A DNA stretch of 64,000 nucleotides from Aestuariibacter sp. (GTDB lineage Bacteria; Pseudomonadota; Gammaproteobacteria; Enterobacterales; Alteromonadaceae). The notes beneath the pieces were generated by a model, which searched no databases, was not told where the DNA came from, and worked only from the letters and a program-made list of their open reading frames with translations. A program made the translations under genes and the position numbers. Within the stretch, counting starts at the first letter, position 1; the number at the start of each line of letters is the position of its first letter. Location: the NCBI GenBank assembly GCA_017794925.1, contig CP051238.1, forward strand, positions 1,287,186-1,351,185, given 5' to 3'. Positions 52,583 to 62,161 of the stretch are shown in pieces.

Positions 52583-53893
52583 GTGAAGGAATATATAACG
52601 ACTGCAGTTTTTCTGATGTTCTTCATTGGGGCGGCGAGCGCGTCACAGGTTAATATTGGAATAATTAAATCAAAAGAGCAGGAATGGCGACTAACGTATC
52701 AATTGTCGGCGCCTGCAACCAAGCTGGCTTTTGTGCGAAATCCTGATGATTCCCGCACAACACGATGGTTGCCCGTTACGCCCGGCTTTACTATCTCTAT
52801 TGCCGATGGACAGGAGTATCTTCAACGGGATGATGGTGCCAGATTTGATAGCGTGACCGTCAGATTGACTCCGACATATAAGCATCTTTCCAAGGACTAT
52901 GCGCCATTTTCCCCTTATTCCGATGGCGGAACACTCATTTATACGGGACGTCTGTTTGCCTGTATAAACACGTGTGAGGGTAACGAAAATCAATGGCCTG
53001 TTACAATGCAGGTGCCGAAAGGTGAGCATATGCTGGTGAACGGCAAATTGTATCCTGAGGAAGCCGCCTGGGTGGATAGCAACGATGGCATGAATGTCTA
53101 CGTGGGCATTCAGCAGCCGGTAGAGACTGAAAACGTCTGGGCAATTATCGATGCGGGATTGCCGGACAACATTAAACAATCACTGGATGCCGACATCCCT
53201 GAACTTATGCACTACTTTGAACAACGGTTAGGGATAAACCATGGGCAAAAGCCTGCTTTATTTGCCTCTTATGCCAACGTTGATGGGCATTCTTCTCAGG
53301 GCGGCACATTACCAAACCAGATATTTATGCACTGGAATCTGAATGATCTGGGAGATAAAGTCGCGGACGATACATTCCTGAATAACACAATTTGGTTTTT
53401 CGCTCATGAAGTCGCCCACCTGTACCAGCGAAGCAAAAAAGCTGAAATATTGGGCAGTCCCAACGAGTCATGGCTTCACGAGGGGCATGCAGACTGGTTG
53501 GCAGCAAAAGCGCTGTTAACGTTGTATCCGCAAACTACGCCATATGTCGAGAATAAGATTGTGCGTTTTAAGTCACATTGCGCCGCAGGATTGGAAAATA
53601 TGACGTTGCGCAGTGCTGCCGACAACGGTCGTTTTGATTTGTATTACACCTGTGGACTGTTAATACATCAAGCTATAGAGGAAGAGTTTAAAAAGCACGG
53701 TAACAAAGACAGTTTCTCGGCGTGGGATGATTTTCGCACCCTTGCAGAGAAACAGGGAGAGCATGGAGCTACTGGTTTTTTAAACGTAGTTAAAGCAAAC
53801 ACGTCTGAGGCTTTTGTTGCGAAAATAACGTCATTCATTACCGAACAGCAGGAAAATCCATTACAAGCTTTGGATTTACTCAATGCCCGGTAA
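52583..53893 (+). CDS. Secreted gluzincin-like metallopeptidase homologue
   Basis: A 436-residue exported protein. The signal peptide ends near ASAS. A beta-rich N-terminal half (about 25-185) is followed by a helical half with FFAHEVAHLYQ (HExxH at about 275-279) and WLHEGHADWL, whose glutamate (about 300) would be the third zinc ligand. The spacing (20 residues) is slightly longer than the classic M1 pattern, so it is best called M1-like. GTG 52583 is preferred over GTG 52577 because AAGG then has suitable spacing. No operon partner is evident. Confidence 0.72.
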   Translation: MKEYITTAVFLMFFIGAASASQVNIGIIKSKEQEWRLTYQLSAPATKLAFVRNPDDSRTTRWLPVTPGFTISIADGQEYLQRDDGARFDSVTVRLTPTYKHLSKDYAPFSPYSDGGTLIYTGRLFACINTCEGNENQWPVTMQVPKGEHMLVNGKLYPEEAAWVDSNDGMNVYVGIQQPVETENVWAIIDAGLPDNIKQSLDADIPELMHYFEQRLGINHGQKPALFASYANVDGHSSQGGTLPNQIFMHWNLNDLGDKVADDTFLNNTIWFFAHEVAHLYQRSKKAEILGSPNESWLHEGHADWLAAKALLTLYPQTTPYVENKIVRFKSHCAAGLENMTLRSAADNGRFDLYYTCGLLIHQAIEEEFKKHGNKDSFSAWDDFRTLAEKQGEHGATGFLNVVKANTSEAFVAKITSFITEQQENPLQALDLLNAR

Positions 53894-54123
53894 CCCGCTA
53901 TGGGCTGCTGTAAAAGTACAGAGCAAAGACCAAAAGGTGCTAGCCAATGTGATCTAAAATTGCCCGGGACAACAACAAAGACTAAGGAACACGACCGAAG
54001 CTGCTATGTTGAGCCTGGAAGTTGAGAAGTCGACATTTGTAAGCTATATCCAGTGTATTAAAACAATTAAGTCGACAGGTGTTCGCATTACACACTGAAG
54101 ACCTTAGAAGAACAGGACATTAA

Positions 54124-54966
54124 ATGAAAGGCAGGTTAAGTACTAACGCTATAATGATTGGGGTATTTGGTACTCTGTTAATACTCGCAATTCACTTCTG
54201 GCTCTCCGATGAATATGGTGGGTTACCAGACATTGAGGCAACGGCGGAGTCCTCGGTCGATGAATTACCAGACTTTTCTGTTTACACCGACGTGAAGGAA
54301 AAAAAAGAAGCGTTTTTTGATACCCTCTATCCAATTATTCAGGAAGAGAATGCGCATGTGCTGAACATCAGAAAAGCACTATTGACGCTAAAAAGTGCTC
54401 AATCGTTGTCTGAAACTGACCGCATTTGGCTCACAGACCTGGCTAAATATTACAAACTAGTCGAAAAAGACGATGCGCCAGTGAACGTCGATGAAGCTCT
54501 CATCGATAATCTGCTGGTGAGAATTGACTACATTCCGCCCTCGCTTGCGCTTACACAGGCCGCGATAGAGTCTGGCTGGGGAAGCTCCCGTTTTTCCCGT
54601 GAGGGTAATAATTTGTTCGGTCACTGGTGTTTTGTGAAAGGCTGCGGATTGGTGCCAGGAGAACGTCAGGATGGACGTCATCACGAAGTGGCGAAATTTG
54701 ATACGGTAAACCACGCAGTACGTGCTTACATAAGAAACCTGAACACCCATTATGCTTACGATAAACTCCGCGCTTTACGGGCAGAGTTAAGAGAAAATAA
54801 CAGTCCGCTTACCGGAAAAGCACTGGCTAAATCACTGGGACAGTACTCGGAAGAGGGGACACACTATATAGAGAAAGTGTCTAAGTTTATCGATCATAAT
54901 AAGCTGCAGCGTTATACCAGAAAATTTGAAGAAGTGATTATAGCAGGCTCAAAATCAGAGACTTAA
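54124..54966 (+). CDS. Bax-type membrane-anchored glucosaminidase (GH73-like)
   Basis: A 280-residue protein with one N-terminal membrane anchor (about residues 9-27), a linker, and a glucosaminidase domain (about 115-265). E149 in LTQAAIESGWGSSRFS fits the catalytic glutamate of the family, and NNLFGHWCF and YIRNLNTHYAYD are conserved blocks of the Bax group. It would trim peptidoglycan in the periplasm. The start follows AGGA at good spacing. The 230-bp gap before it shows nothing recognisable. Confidence 0.85.
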   Translation: MKGRLSTNAIMIGVFGTLLILAIHFWLSDEYGGLPDIEATAESSVDELPDFSVYTDVKEKKEAFFDTLYPIIQEENAHVLNIRKALLTLKSAQSLSETDRIWLTDLAKYYKLVEKDDAPVNVDEALIDNLLVRIDYIPPSLALTQAAIESGWGSSRFSREGNNLFGHWCFVKGCGLVPGERQDGRHHEVAKFDTVNHAVRAYIRNLNTHYAYDKLRALRAELRENNSPLTGKALAKSLGQYSEEGTHYIEKVSKFIDHNKLQRYTRKFEEVIIAGSKSET

Positions 54967-55100
54967 AGGTGTTTAGCATCGTTATAAGCGCTGAGATATA
55001 TTGATTTTATTCTCCTTGTTGACAAACAACCGTTGGAATATCAGAGCAACATGTTAGAAGATGTATTTAGGCAACTGAATAACGATTTAAGGGATGTAAA

Positions 55101-55475
55101 ATGTTCTGTCCAAAATGTCATGGAAAGTTTGAGCACGTACAAACCCCGCTAGGGGTGATCGATCGATGTCAGAGTTGCGGCGGGTTGTGGTTTGATGTAT
55201 TGGAACATACCGACCTTAAGGCGATTGCCAAGTCCATCGATACCGGTGATAAAGAGCTGGGCGAATTGTATAATGAGGAACGGGATATCCAGTGTCCTGT
55301 CTGTGTGAATACTAACATGTTGAATATGGTGGACAGTAGTCAAACCCATATTCAGTTTGAAAGTTGCCCGAGCTGTCACGGCCGGTTTTACGATGCCGGT
55401 GAATTCGCGGATTTTGCTAAGCTGAGCATCAGCGATGTGCTGAAGCGTTTCGGCATTCTGAAAAAGAAATCCTGA
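55101..55475 (+). CDS. zf-TFIIB domain protein
   Basis: A 124-residue protein with two zinc ribbons: CPKC and CQSC (residues 3-26), then CPVC and CPSC (about 72-97). Each second half shows the GGLWFD / GRFYDAGE pattern of the zf-TFIIB family. Function of these bacterial proteins is unknown. The C-terminal tail is basic. It converges with the kinase gene seven bases away. Confidence 0.8.
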   Translation: MFCPKCHGKFEHVQTPLGVIDRCQSCGGLWFDVLEHTDLKAIAKSIDTGDKELGELYNEERDIQCPVCVNTNMLNMVDSSQTHIQFESCPSCHGRFYDAGEFADFAKLSISDVLKRFGILKKKS

Positions 55476-55482
55476 ACCGACC

Positions 55483-56577
55483 TTAATGTTGTAAAACTGT
55501 TTTCATATGGCGGGCAATTACGGCTTCTTCGTCGGTAGGAATGACCCGAACCGCTATCTGACTCTGTGAGCTGTGGATCACCGGTGAATTATTCAGGTTT
55601 GCTGTGTCATTGATGTCGACACCCAGCCACCCGAGCTGTTCACAAACCCGCTGGCGAATGACGTGAGCGTGTTCGCCAACGCCTGCAGTAAATACCAGAG
55701 TGTCCAACCCTTGTAATTCCGCTGCCAATGAACCTATTGCCCTGATAATGTAGTGACAGTACAAGGCGATGGCTTGTTCTACCGCAGGTTGATCGGTGTA
55801 ATCCAGTAACACGCGCAGGTCGCCGCTCATTTCTGACATACCTTTTAACCCCGAATTCTTGTACAGCATATTGGTCATCGTGTCTGCGTCAATGCCTAGT
55901 TGAGTTTGGCAATGCAGCACCAGCCCGGGATCTAACGCGCCGCAACGTGTCGACATCATCAGGCCATCCAATGCGGTAAAGCCCATACTCGAACTTACAC
56001 TTTTGCCATGTAGCATGGCGCAGGCACTGGCACCGCTGCCCAGGTGCAGTACTATACACTTTCCCCCACTTTCAGACGTTAATACGTTAAGTTGCTGGCT
56101 GATATATTGATACGATAAACCGTGAAAACCGTAACGACGCAACCCCTTTTTCCTGAGTGTTGCCGGCAGTGCGTACAGCGTATTGAGTGTGGGTTGTGCA
56201 GAGTGAAACGCTGTATCAAAGCAGGCAACTTGTGGAAGCTCCTTGTGTGTATTTCGCAGTACGTCAATGGCATGCAGATTATGCGGTTGATGCAGTGGAG
56301 CCAGGTCTGAAAGCGCATGTAATACGGGGAGGTTTTCGTCGGTAATGACAATGGGCGAAGCATATTGTTCGCCCCCATGCACAACCCGGTGCCCGACGGC
56401 CGCCACATTACCTGCATGATGCAAAATGGACTCCAGCATGCTGGCGAAACTATCCGGGGTGATGTCCAGGTTGCCACGCTCTTCAATGCTCAGGTCGTGT
56501 ACGTTGAAGACGGCATATTTTAAGGTTGAAGAGCCGCTGTTTATCACCAGATAGTGGTCGGAGGCTGATCGGGTCAT
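55483..56577 (-). CDS. Acetate/propionate-family kinase
   Basis: A 364-residue acyl-phosphate kinase of the ASKHA fold. Signatures are NSGSSTLKYA (13-22), GHRVVHGG, FDTAFHSAQP, RRYGFHGLSYQYIS and GVGEHAHVIR near the C-terminus. It is about 35 residues shorter than housekeeping AckA and forms an overlapping (ATGA) pair with the MaoC-phosphotransacylase gene. It probably makes ATP from an acyl phosphate produced by that protein. This is likely a paralogue linked to the PHA module, not the main acetate kinase. Confidence 0.88.
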   Translation of the reverse strand: MTRSASDHYLVINSGSSTLKYAVFNVHDLSIEERGNLDITPDSFASMLESILHHAGNVAAVGHRVVHGGEQYASPIVITDENLPVLHALSDLAPLHQPHNLHAIDVLRNTHKELPQVACFDTAFHSAQPTLNTLYALPATLRKKGLRRYGFHGLSYQYISQQLNVLTSESGGKCIVLHLGSGASACAMLHGKSVSSSMGFTALDGLMMSTRCGALDPGLVLHCQTQLGIDADTMTNMLYKNSGLKGMSEMSGDLRVLLDYTDQPAVEQAIALYCHYIIRAIGSLAAELQGLDTLVFTAGVGEHAHVIRQRVCEQLGWLGVDINDTANLNNSPVIHSSQSQIAVRVIPTDEEAVIARHMKTVLQH

Positions 56578-57968
56578 ACTATTTTCCCCTCGCGTTTACG
56601 CTGGAAGACCAGTGCCATCGCACAGGATGCTTTCCGCGTAGTTGGACCGCCGGCCCGGCTTGTCAGAATAATCGGAGCGCGAGCGCCAAGTACGATACCA
56701 GCGCCTTCAATACCCGATAAATAGCGCATTTGTTTAAAAAGCATATTACCGGATTCCAGATCGGGAGCGACCAGAATGTCAGCATCTCCGGCAACCTGAG
56801 ACAGAATGCCTTTGGATTTGGCAGCTTCACTGGAAATTGCGTTATCCATGGCCAAAGGTCCGTCTAATAAACCCCCGGTGATTTGACCACGCTCCGCCAT
56901 TTTACACAGTGCAGTGGCGTCCAGTGTTGATGGGATTTTTTCTTCCACCGTTTCTACCGCCGACAGAATGGCGACTTTTGGGGTACTGTTGGTTAGCGTT
57001 CTGACCAAATCAATGGCGTTTTGAATAATGTCTTTTTTGGTCGCCAGGTTTGGACGAATGTTGATGGCGGCGTCGGTTAAAAACAGTGACTTGTGGTAGC
57101 TGGGCGCATCCAGCGCAAAAATGTGACTCATTACCCGGCCGGTGCGCAGTCCGTAGTCTTTGTTTAGTACTTCGTGCATCAGTTCATCGGTGTGTAAATT
57201 GCCTTTCATTAGCGCTTCTGCTTCGCCGCTGGAGACTAGCTTTACCGCGGTTTCTGCTGCGGCATGGCTGTGTGGTGTATCGACCAGTCTGAAGCTGGAT
57301 ATATCCAGGTCATTGTCTGCCGCGATCTGTTCAATTCTTGCTTTCGGGCCTACCAGGATTGGCTCTATCAGGTTGTCAGCGGCCGCGTCTAACGCCCCGG
57401 CCAGAGAATTCAGATCTACCGGGTGTACCACACAGGTTTTAAGTGGTGCCATGTCCTTTGCCATGGTCATGAATTGCTGATAGCGGGCACTGGACTCTTC
57501 TTTTAATTCCAACGCGGGCAAGGTAGTTCGTGGCCGGGCGATTGATTCTACGGGCGCTTTTACCAGTGCCTGGCCGGAAATGACGGTTTCATCCAATTGG
57601 TTTACGCAGATGCAGTTTAATAGGACGCGATGATGTGTCTGCTTTTCCGTTACCGTCACGGTGACTGTCAGATTGTCACCCAACGAAACGGGCTTTAAAA
57701 AAGTAAAGTCCTGTTTCAGGTATATCGTACCCGGACCGGGAAGCTGTGTGCCAAGAACGGTGGATATCAAAGCGCCACCCCACATGCCATGGGCAATGAT
57801 GTGGTGAAACTGTGAGCTATTGGCGTACTCTTCATCCACATGAGCCGGGTTAACGTCGCCTGACATAATGGCGAATAGCTGAATGTCTTTACGGGACAAG
57901 GTTCGATTGAGTGACGCTGAGTCACCAATTTGAATCTCGTCAAATGGCTTATTACGGATCATATCCAT
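56574..57968 (-). CDS. Bifunctional MaoC-like enoyl-CoA hydratase / phosphate acyltransferase
   Basis: A 464-residue fusion. The N-terminal hot-dog domain (about 10-140) has the R-hydratase motif SGDVNPAH with catalytic Asp and His. The C-terminal domain (about 165-460) is the PTA/PTB phosphotransacylase (ILVGP, LMKGNLHTD, DAAINIRPNL, GARAPIILTSRAG). It could link (R)-3-hydroxyacyl-CoA/enoyl-CoA conversion to acyl-phosphate formation. ATG 57968 is chosen because GGAGAG precedes it; a longer frame to 58061 has no such site and overlaps the promoter region shared with the divergent phaC gene. Confidence 0.9.
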   Translation of the reverse strand: MDMIRNKPFDEIQIGDSASLNRTLSRKDIQLFAIMSGDVNPAHVDEEYANSSQFHHIIAHGMWGGALISTVLGTQLPGPGTIYLKQDFTFLKPVSLGDNLTVTVTVTEKQTHHRVLLNCICVNQLDETVISGQALVKAPVESIARPRTTLPALELKEESSARYQQFMTMAKDMAPLKTCVVHPVDLNSLAGALDAAADNLIEPILVGPKARIEQIAADNDLDISSFRLVDTPHSHAAAETAVKLVSSGEAEALMKGNLHTDELMHEVLNKDYGLRTGRVMSHIFALDAPSYHKSLFLTDAAINIRPNLATKKDIIQNAIDLVRTLTNSTPKVAILSAVETVEEKIPSTLDATALCKMAERGQITGGLLDGPLAMDNAISSEAAKSKGILSQVAGDADILVAPDLESGNMLFKQMRYLSGIEGAGIVLGARAPIILTSRAGGPTTRKASCAMALVFQRKREGKIV

Positions 57969-58119
57969 GTGTGCTCTCCGTGGAAAAAGGTCAGAAACAG
58001 CAAAACGCAGTCTCATAATAGTCATGCCTGAAAAATCTGTATTGATACCCATCAAGATCAAGCTTTTTAATTTTTACTGGTGATAAATTCACCGTATCGG
58101 TAATACGTAAGGAATCACC

Positions 58120-59853
58120 ATGATCGACCGTGAAAGTAATGTCATTGAGTACACCTACGCTGACAGTCATGCCACTCCCGAGGATGTTAGCGAGCCCCTC
58201 AAACCAGACTATGCGATTAACCAGTTACTGAGTCAGCTTACAGGCGGTATTGATCCGGTTGCCTATGGATTGGCTTTCACCGACTGGTTTATTCATCTGC
58301 AACTGTCGCTGGGGAAACAACAGGCCTTGCTGGACTTGTCGGTTACGCACGCTTGCGGTCAAAACCTGCAATGTGAAGAGGCCGCTGAAGACAACCGGTT
58401 AGCCGGACCCGAATGGATGACCTGGCCTTATTCTTTGTATAAACAGAACTACCTGGCAATGCGTCAATGGTGGCAACTGGCGACCCGCAATGTGCAAGGC
58501 GTTGAAAAACATCATATCGACATGGTGAATTTTGCTGTGCGTCAGGGGCTGGAAGCGCTGTCGCCAGCCAATTTCTTACTGACAAATCCTAAAGTGGTAC
58601 AAGCGACCATGGAAAGTGGGGGAAATAACCTGCGGAAGGGACTGGATAACGTTGTTCAGGACCTGATACGCAATTATCAGGGCGATACTCTGGAACAAAG
58701 CAGCCAGTTTCAGGTGGGGAAGACCCTGGCCATCACACCGGGCAAAGTAGTGTACAAAAACGCCTTGTTGGAATTGATTCAGTACAGTCCGACCACAGAA
58801 AAAGTAAAGGCAGAGCCCGTGCTGATTACGCCTGCCTGGATCATGAAATACTATATTCTCGATTTATCCGAACATAACTCGCTGGTGAAATACCTGGTCG
58901 ATAAAGGACACACCGTGTTTATGATCTCCTGGAAAAACCCTAGTCAGGAAGACCACAACGTAGGGTTAACTGATTACCTGAAAACCGGGCTGGGCGAGGC
59001 TATTTCGCAGGTTCAACGCCGGGTGCCAAGGCAACACATTCATGGAGTCGGCTATTGCTTGGGGGGCACGCTACTGAGTATGGCGGCAGCGTGGCTGGCT
59101 CGTGAAAATCGCAGTCCGTTTTGTTCACTCACTCTGCTCGCGGCGCAAACGGATTTCAGTGACGCGGGGGATTTAAGGCTGTTTATTGATGAAAGTCAGT
59201 TAGCCATGCTGGAAGCTGTCATGGCGAAAAACGGCTATCTGCCAAAAGAAAGTATGGCCGGTACTTTTGTGATGTTGCGGGCAAATTATTTATTGTGGTC
59301 TCGCTGGGTAAAAGAGTATCTGATGGGGGAACGTCAGCATGAAAATGATTTGCTGACCTGGAATCAGGATGCGACACGCATGCCAGCACGTATGCATTCT
59401 GAATATCTGCGCCAATGCTATTTAAACAATGCACTGGCAGGTGGCCAGATAATGGTGGACGGCAAGCCAATAGCGTTGTCAGATATTCAGGTGCCTTTGT
59501 TTGTTGTGGGGACCGCTAAAGATCACGTAGCCCCCTGGAAGTCTGTGTACAAAGTCAACTTGCTTATCGACAAAGACATTACCTTTTTACTCACAAACGG
59601 TGGCCATAACGCAGGGATTATCAGTGAACCGGGTCATCCTCACCGAGTGTATCAGGTTGCAACGAGAAAGGAGGATGGGGTTTATTTACCGCCACAGGCC
59701 TGGCTTGACGATGTGCCGATGCAAGAAGGGTCGTGGTGGCCTGTCTGGCAGCAGTGGCTGACAAACAATTCTTCAGAAAAGGTGCAAGCCAGAGAGGTAG
59801 CGTCTCAGCCCGGCCTGCCTGATGCACCTGGTCAATACGTTCTTGAGCCTTAA
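58120..59853 (+). CDS. phaC: Poly(3-hydroxyalkanoate) synthase-like protein, class I
   Basis: A 577-residue alpha/beta-fold polymerase that joins 3-hydroxyacyl-CoA units. The nucleophile C313 lies in the modified lipase box GYCLGGT. Aspartate is in GTAKDHVAPW (about 470) and histidine in TNGGHNAGI (about 500). The N-terminal PhaC domain covers about 60-240. ATG 58120 follows AAGGAA. It is divergent from the MaoC-phosphotransacylase/kinase pair, a neighbourhood also known in other Proteobacteria, which suggests shared control of acyl-CoA overflow. No phaA, phaB or phasin gene is present here. Confidence 0.9.
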   Translation: MIDRESNVIEYTYADSHATPEDVSEPLKPDYAINQLLSQLTGGIDPVAYGLAFTDWFIHLQLSLGKQQALLDLSVTHACGQNLQCEEAAEDNRLAGPEWMTWPYSLYKQNYLAMRQWWQLATRNVQGVEKHHIDMVNFAVRQGLEALSPANFLLTNPKVVQATMESGGNNLRKGLDNVVQDLIRNYQGDTLEQSSQFQVGKTLAITPGKVVYKNALLELIQYSPTTEKVKAEPVLITPAWIMKYYILDLSEHNSLVKYLVDKGHTVFMISWKNPSQEDHNVGLTDYLKTGLGEAISQVQRRVPRQHIHGVGYCLGGTLLSMAAAWLARENRSPFCSLTLLAAQTDFSDAGDLRLFIDESQLAMLEAVMAKNGYLPKESMAGTFVMLRANYLLWSRWVKEYLMGERQHENDLLTWNQDATRMPARMHSEYLRQCYLNNALAGGQIMVDGKPIALSDIQVPLFVVGTAKDHVAPWKSVYKVNLLIDKDITFLLTNGGHNAGIISEPGHPHRVYQVATRKEDGVYLPPQAWLDDVPMQEGSWWPVWQQWLTNNSSEKVQAREVASQPGLPDAPGQYVLEP

Positions 59854-59866
59854 ATTACAAACAGGT

Positions 59867-60391
59867 TTATTCAGTGGGTAATTTAGTCCGTACAAGGCGC
59901 AGGTATACCGTGCGGTCTTTCTCTTTAATGGAATGGCTGGCGTTGAAGAATGCAACTGTCCACGCACGCAGTGGATCCATAATGGATGGCGTCGAGGTCC
60001 AGAAGCTGTCTGGTGGCGTTACCGGGAAAAACGTACTGTTGATGGCAGGACGAACGCAATCGCGCTCTGCCAGACTGGCAAGTTCTTTTAAGTTGGGTAC
60101 GCGCCAGCCTTGCAACAGGTCGGCGTCGTATTCATACGCGTAGGCCAGTGCTTCCTGCCAGGTCATTTGTTCTGCTTCACCCGTACAAGTTGTGCCGTCA
60201 AATGTTTGCCCTACCGCACAGCGTTGCCAAATAAGCCCTGTTGGCGTGTGTAGTACTGTACTGGTAGTAATGGTGGAAAAGTCTTCATCCGGCGTTGTGT
60301 CATCGGCATTGGCAAGGCAGGTTTGTGCGCTTACCTGAAATGCAAAGACAAACATAGACAGTGCCGATAAGCTGATTATTTTCTTTATCAT
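59867..60391 (-). CDS. Secreted DUF1566 (Lcl C-terminal) protein
   Basis: A 174-residue exported protein: signal peptide ending at VSAQ, then one DUF1566 module (about 45-172) with TGLIWQRC, MTWQEALAYA, WRVPNLKEL and YLRLVRT. The family is beta-rich with unknown role, often on cell surfaces. Its ATG shares the last base of the preceding gene's stop (TAATG), so it is translationally coupled to the larger DUF1566 lipoprotein. Confidence 0.82.
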   Translation of the reverse strand: MIKKIISLSALSMFVFAFQVSAQTCLANADDTTPDEDFSTITTSTVLHTPTGLIWQRCAVGQTFDGTTCTGEAEQMTWQEALAYAYEYDADLLQGWRVPNLKELASLAERDCVRPAINSTFFPVTPPDSFWTSTPSIMDPLRAWTVAFFNASHSIKEKDRTVYLRLVRTKLPTE

Positions 60392-62085
60392 TATCGACCC
60401 GCCCTTACCAGCCTGATACTGGCTGCTGAAGATTTGTTCAGGAAGTTATCTACTCCTGAGATGAAGTCAATTGCCCAGACATTCTGTGCAGCATCATTGC
60501 TGACGCCATCGGCACTTGGCAAACTGGTCCAGTACCAAAGCGCACTGGCTGTGCCGTCTCCGGTATAAGGAAAGTACTGGGTGTCTATACGCGGTGAGCT
60601 TCCTTTTCCGAAATGGACTAACGAAAGCAATTCGCCATGCGTAGGAAGGCGCCAGTCGTAAAATCCGCACAACCCCGCGCTGTTTATCGCATCTATATAA
60701 TCTTCTGTATTGCAATCGGTAAGTGAACACTGAGTTGCTGCGCCATTCAGACTGCCTTCTGCGCCACCATTGTTGTCGGTACTGTACCAGCTATACAGAT
60801 GATCCTGATCGCGTAATCCGCCATCGGTGGTTTTAATTTCCCAGACCAGTCCAGTGACATTGTCGCGCACACAGCTAAATTGGGTGACATCGTCGTCCTG
60901 TTCATCGCCATTTACGTTGAGCTTGGTAAAATCAAAACCCGCCTGCCCACGTCCAGCTTTATTTAATACGCCCGCGCTGGCCAACGCATCGGCACCCTTA
61001 TGCGCATCCTGTCCTGGCCAGGCATTCTGCTGACTGGTGCCATTGGTCGTGTCGTCTGCTTGCTGGGTTATGCCGGTATCATTGAGTACTCTCACCGGGA
61101 ACGGTCTGACGGTAACGCGTTTGGTTTCAGTAACCACGTTACCGTAACTGTCCTCAACGGTCAGATAGAATTCCAATGTGGTAGTCGCTGATACCATCGG
61201 CGCAATGGCATAGGCATCCGCTTGTGTCGCCTGCATAATAGTCGGCTCACTGTCACCACTGTAAGTCCACAATGCGCTAAGCGGATAAGCTGCCTGCAGC
61301 GAGCTGGTTGCCGTACCGTCGAGCAGGATGATTTCACCGCCAAATACCGCCTGATCCATGCCCACGGTAACCTGCGGTTGGGTTTCAAAGGCCGAGAGTA
61401 CCGTAATAGAATATGAGGTTGTATTCGTAGCCCCTTCCTGATCGGTCACTGTAAGCGTGAAGGTCAGGGTTTGGCGACTGTCTGCAATGGGGGTAGAGAT
61501 TACCAGCGTAGATTGATCGGCTTCCAGGCCGCTTGTTACATCACTGCCTGCCGTTTGTTCCCAGAGCCATTTGGCAATCGCATTGCTCTCTGTATTGTCT
61601 CCGTCGAAGCTACTTCTGCCGTCAAGAGTAATGGATACGCCAGCCGGATACGTGCCGGGATCAGCGTCCGGCCAGTCGTCCACGGTAATCACTGCGGTTG
61701 GCGCACTGTTTTGTGGCGTTACCGTTAGTGTAAATGTATCCGTCGCTGTCTGACTGCTGGCATCGGTAGCGGTGACTGAAATGGTGAACTGCGTTTCGCT
61801 GGTGATAGCCGGTGCAGTAAGCGTTGCCGCAGAGCTGGTGGTGGCTTCTTGTGTAATGCTAATCGATGACGGTGCTGTCCAGCGATATGTCACCTCGCCG
61901 CTGGGATAGGACACCTGCGCAGACAATGATATTGAGGATTGCTCCGGCATAGAACGATCGCGACCGGCGTTCACTGCAAAGGTCTCGTCGGTGGTCTCTT
62001 TGCTTAATCCACCGCAAGCCGTCAGCATCCAGGCGGCCAGAATCAGGGCGAATAATCTACGTTGCGTCAAACCAATATACGTCAT
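60391..62085 (-). CDS. Lipoprotein with Ig/PKD-like repeats and C-terminal DUF1566 domain
   Basis: A 564-residue surface lipoprotein with lipobox LTAC (about residue 24). Three PKD/REJ-like beta domains follow (about 35-130, 130-240, 240-335), recognisable by repeated TFTLTVTP / TFTLTVTDQEGA / EFYLTVEDSYGN endings. A DUF1566 domain (about 400-564) carries TGLVWEIKT, DWRLPTHGELLSL and SIRLVRAGR. It looks like an adhesin or sensor module. It is coupled to the smaller secreted DUF1566 protein, which may bind or compete with it. It lies beside MSHA pilus genes, but a link is not shown. Confidence 0.8.
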   Translation of the reverse strand: MTYIGLTQRRLFALILAAWMLTACGGLSKETTDETFAVNAGRDRSMPEQSSISLSAQVSYPSGEVTYRWTAPSSISITQEATTSSAATLTAPAITSETQFTISVTATDASSQTATDTFTLTVTPQNSAPTAVITVDDWPDADPGTYPAGVSITLDGRSSFDGDNTESNAIAKWLWEQTAGSDVTSGLEADQSTLVISTPIADSRQTLTFTLTVTDQEGATNTTSYSITVLSAFETQPQVTVGMDQAVFGGEIILLDGTATSSLQAAYPLSALWTYSGDSEPTIMQATQADAYAIAPMVSATTTLEFYLTVEDSYGNVVTETKRVTVRPFPVRVLNDTGITQQADDTTNGTSQQNAWPGQDAHKGADALASAGVLNKAGRGQAGFDFTKLNVNGDEQDDDVTQFSCVRDNVTGLVWEIKTTDGGLRDQDHLYSWYSTDNNGGAEGSLNGAATQCSLTDCNTEDYIDAINSAGLCGFYDWRLPTHGELLSLVHFGKGSSPRIDTQYFPYTGDGTASALWYWTSLPSADGVSNDAAQNVWAIDFISGVDNFLNKSSAASIRLVRAGR

Positions 62086-62161
62086 GTCACCTGAGTATCG
62101 TTAGGAGTCTTTGAATCAGGACTGCTTCAACCATAGTTGGTTATCGGCAAAACTGCTTAAT

